Assembly: GCA_028293055.1 (NCBI GenBank)
Contig: JAQGLD010000510.1
Coordinates: forward strand, 1 to 10,528
Origin: Alphaproteobacteria bacterium
Lineage (GTDB): Bacteria > Pseudomonadota > Alphaproteobacteria > Sphingomonadales > Sphingomonadaceae
Length of the DNA: 10,528 nucleotides
Reading direction: 5' to 3'
Numbering within the stretch: position 1 is the stretch's first letter; each line of letters starts with the position of its first letter. The notes beneath the pieces were generated by a model, which saw nothing but the letters and a program-made list of their open reading frames with translations, searched no databases and was not told where the DNA came from. Made by a program: the position numbers and the translations under genes. This document shows, piece by piece, positions 6,753 to 10,528 of this stretch.

Positions 6753-7376
6753 ATGGCAACGAAATCCCAGACGAATCAGGGCAGAAAGACCCGCTCAAAC
6801 CCGGGCGCTGGTGAAGGCGACGGAATATTGTCGTGGGGCAGCACCGGAGTGCTCGCAGGTGCGGCGCTGGCCGGAGCGGCCGCCGGCATTGCCGCCAATG
6901 TGGGGCGCAAATTGTTCGTTCAGATGCAGAGCGGAGCCAGTAGCGACTGGCTCGAGGCGCTGAAGACCGAGCACCGCCTGACGCTCGCTCTGTTCGACAA
7001 GATCCAGGCCACCGATAACAGCCAGACGATCGTTCGAAGCCATCTCCTCGCCAAGCTCAAATACGCACTCGACAAGCATGCGGTCGAGGAAGAAAATGTG
7101 ATCTATCCCGCGCTTCGCCAAGCCAATCAGGCGCACGACGCCGACACGCTCAACTCCGAGCATGGCTATGTGAAGACCTATCTCTACGAGCTCGAGACGA
7201 TGCGGAAGGACAGTCCCGAGTGGATCGCCCGAGTCCGCGATTTCCGTTCGATGCTCCAGGAGCATATGCGGATGGAAGAGGACGAAGTCTTCCCCGCCTT
7301 CCAGCGCAGCCTTTCCGACGAGCAGAATTCCAAGCTCACCGCACTGATGAACAAGGAAGGCTATAAGGTGGCTTGA
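6753..7376 (+). CDS. Hemerythrin HHE domain protein with N-terminal hydrophobic segment
   Basis: A 207-residue protein with a hemerythrin-like four-helix bundle that would hold a non-haem di-iron centre. Ligand candidates fit the HHE pattern: His74 (TEHRL), His109 and Glu113 (HAVEE), His137 (SEHGY), and His171 with Glu175 (HMRMEED). Residues 1-28 are polar and basic. Residues 29-51 form a Gly/Ala-rich hydrophobic stretch (GVLAGAALAGAAAGIAANVG) that could be a weak membrane helix or a helix-packing segment. The HHE domain fills about 65-190. The start is fixed by the AAGGAGG five bases upstream. It lies 97 bases behind the flavin oxidoreductase gene, possibly with its own stress promoter, and converges on secA through a shared intergenic terminator. 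HHE proteins are linked to oxygen, nitric oxide or iron sensing and to stress protection; which applies here cannot be read from the sequence. Confidence 0.92.
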   Translation: MATKSQTNQGRKTRSNPGAGEGDGILSWGSTGVLAGAALAGAAAGIAANVGRKLFVQMQSGASSDWLEALKTEHRLTLALFDKIQATDNSQTIVRSHLLAKLKYALDKHAVEEENVIYPALRQANQAHDADTLNSEHGYVKTYLYELETMRKDSPEWIARVRDFRSMLQEHMRMEEDEVFPAFQRSLSDEQNSKLTALMNKEGYKVA

Positions 7377-7380
7377 ACCC

Positions 7381-7400
7381 GAAACCCTCCCCTGGGTTTC
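7381..7400. repeat. Inverted repeat just after the hemerythrin gene
   Basis: GAAACCC and GGGTTTC form a perfect 7-bp stem with a six-base loop, five bases after the hemerythrin stop. No T-run follows it. It may protect the 3' end of the transcript or help transcription end together with the next hairpin. Confidence 0.5.
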
Positions 7401-7420
7401 CAGCGCAGGAACCGAACGAG

Positions 7421-7449
7421 AAAGGCCGGCGTTTCCGCCGGCCTTTTTT
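7421..7449 (+). terminator. Rho-independent terminator of the hemerythrin gene, shared with secA end
   Basis: GGCCGGCG (7424-7431) pairs perfectly with CGCCGGCC (7436-7443) across a TTTC loop and is followed by six Ts (7444-7449). Three A-T pairs can extend the stem. It ends one base before the secA stop codon on the other strand. Read from the secA side the T-run is only three long, so it is strong for the plus strand and weaker for the minus strand. Confidence 0.9.
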
Positions 7450-7450
7450 C

Positions 7451-10186
<2,736 letters not shown>

Positions 10187-10210
10187 GGGCGATCCTGTTC
10201 TCTAACTCTC

Positions 10211-10234
10211 GGGGCCAGCACGCGAGGAGGCCCC
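10211..10234 (-). other. Possible hairpin in the secA leader
   Basis: GGGGCC (10211-10216) and GGCCCC (10229-10234) can pair with a 12-base loop in the untranslated leader of secA, about 25 bases before the start codon. There is no T-run and no ATG-started upstream reading frame inside the predicted leader, so a SecM-like arrest peptide is not supported. In GC-rich DNA such a stem may be chance. Confidence 0.25.
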
Positions 10235-10268
10235 CGAAGCCGCCGCCCCCTCTGCAATGTCGCCGGGC

Positions 10269-10297
10269 GATGTAGGGTTGGCCCCAATCCAAGTCAA
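10269..10297 (-). promoter_or_regulatory. Candidate secA promoter
   Basis: On the minus strand TTGACT (10292-10297) and TACATC (10269-10274) stand 17 bases apart, a good -35 and a fair -10. Transcription would start near 10262, giving a secA leader of about 75 bases. The -35 is half of the palindrome GTCAATTGAC (10293-10302), whose other half faces the divergent gene. Confidence 0.5.
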
Positions 10298-10326
10298 TTG
10301 ACGGGCAAGTGGCTGGACGATAGCCG
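10298..10326 (+). promoter_or_regulatory. Candidate divergent promoter for the GFA-family gene
   Basis: TTGACG (10298-10303) and TAGCCG (10321-10326) are 17 bases apart. The -35 abuts that of secA within the palindrome GTCAATTGAC. The -10 is poor. The expected start of transcription falls at about 10332-10333, at the A of the GFA gene ATG, which would make a leaderless mRNA. Confidence 0.3.
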
Positions 10327-10332
10327 AAAGCC

Positions 10333-10528
10333 ATGGCTGATACGTATCGAGGGGGCTGTTGCTGTGGAGCCGTGCGCTACGAACTGGCCAGTGCGCCATT
10401 CGACGCTGGCTGGTGCCATTGCCGGACCTGCCAGCTCAATTCCGGAGCGCCGGCCATGGTCTTCGCGTCGGTGCCGACGGGCCATTTGATCTTCACCGAA
10501 GGCGTAGAAAAGTTGAAGAGGTTCGATT
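10333..10528 (+). CDS. GFA family (CENP-V/GFA) zinc protein, 3' partial
   Basis: The first 65 codons of a protein of the glutathione-dependent formaldehyde-activating enzyme (GFA/CENP-V) family; the rest lies beyond the right edge. The frame opens MADTYRGGCCCGAVRYEL and shows both zinc signatures: GxCxCGxVxY (Cys9, Cys11) and CHCRTC (Cys28, Cys30, Cys33). These are followed by NSGAPAMVFASVP and the GHLIFTEG stretch, typical of the family's beta-fold. GFA was named for binding the formaldehyde-glutathione adduct, but most family members have no proven activity, so only the fold is claimed. The ATG at 10333 is the only in-frame start that fits the family N-terminus. No good ribosome-binding site precedes it (GAAAG at most). 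It is divergent from secA with 146 bases between the two starts. Other frames in this stretch show no such motifs. Confidence 0.87.
   Translation, partial: MADTYRGGCCCGAVRYELASAPFDAGWCHCRTCQLNSGAPAMVFASVPTGHLIFTEGVEKLKRFD

Noticed and set aside
6722..6923. TTGTTCGTTC occurring at 6722 and again near 6914
   Set aside because: The second copy is inside the hemerythrin coding sequence; two copies of a short word with no regular spacing are probably chance.
7408..7433. A second GGAAC-N18-GTT match in the hemerythrin-secA gap
   Set aside because: It would point antisense into secA and its GTT lies in the terminator hairpin. It is taken as chance and used to temper the hemerythrin promoter call.
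10187..10287. A SecM-like arrest peptide upstream of secA
   Set aside because: No ATG-started frame lies within the predicted leader. The ATG at 10287 is upstream of the predicted transcript start and its frame runs deep into secA.

Overview
The window looks like a chromosomal core region of a high-GC alphaproteobacterium, most likely a sphingomonad. Pointers are the GC-rich third codon positions, a DPP-IV-type peptidase with the QEEMGRSTGYWW signature, an L19 with an Ala-rich tail, a SecA with the C-terminal zinc tail, and a possible EcfG-type stress promoter. This placement rests on reading the sequence, not on a database search. There are no tRNA or rRNA genes, CRISPR arrays, insertion sequences, phage genes or integration sites, and no obviously foreign segment. 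Coding density is high and no gap exceeds about 150 bases.

Layout, left to right. (1) A membrane-bound M28 zinc peptidase on the plus strand, whose start lies outside the window, runs tail to tail into (2) a secreted S9 dipeptidyl peptidase IV-like enzyme on the minus strand; their stop codons overlap in TTAG. (3) Upstream of the S9 gene and in the same direction is the translation pair trmD-rplS (tRNA m1G37 methyltransferase and ribosomal protein L19). It ends in a clear intrinsic terminator squeezed against the S9 gene. (4) Divergent from trmD is a thioredoxin-reductase-like flavoprotein, followed by (5) a hemerythrin-domain protein with its own near-perfect Shine-Dalgarno and a possible stress-type promoter. 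(6) The hemerythrin gene converges on secA, with a strong terminator between them. (7) Divergent from secA, and running off the right edge, is the start of a GFA-family (CENP-V/GFA) zinc protein. It is short, cut by the window edge and easily missed.

Functionally the window mixes housekeeping (TrmD, L19, SecA), cell-envelope peptide degradation (M28, DPP-IV; the latter is a predicted Sec substrate) and redox or stress genes (flavin oxidoreductase, hemerythrin, GFA). I found no convincing undescribed multi-gene system. The items most worth a second look are the secA/GFA divergent promoter, which appears to share a palindromic -35 element and may give a leaderless GFA transcript. Others are the possible stress promoter of the hemerythrin gene, a five-codon reading frame that overlaps the trmD start, the Glu in place of the usual Asp in the TrmD active-site motif, and the separation of trmD-rplS from rpsP-rimM.
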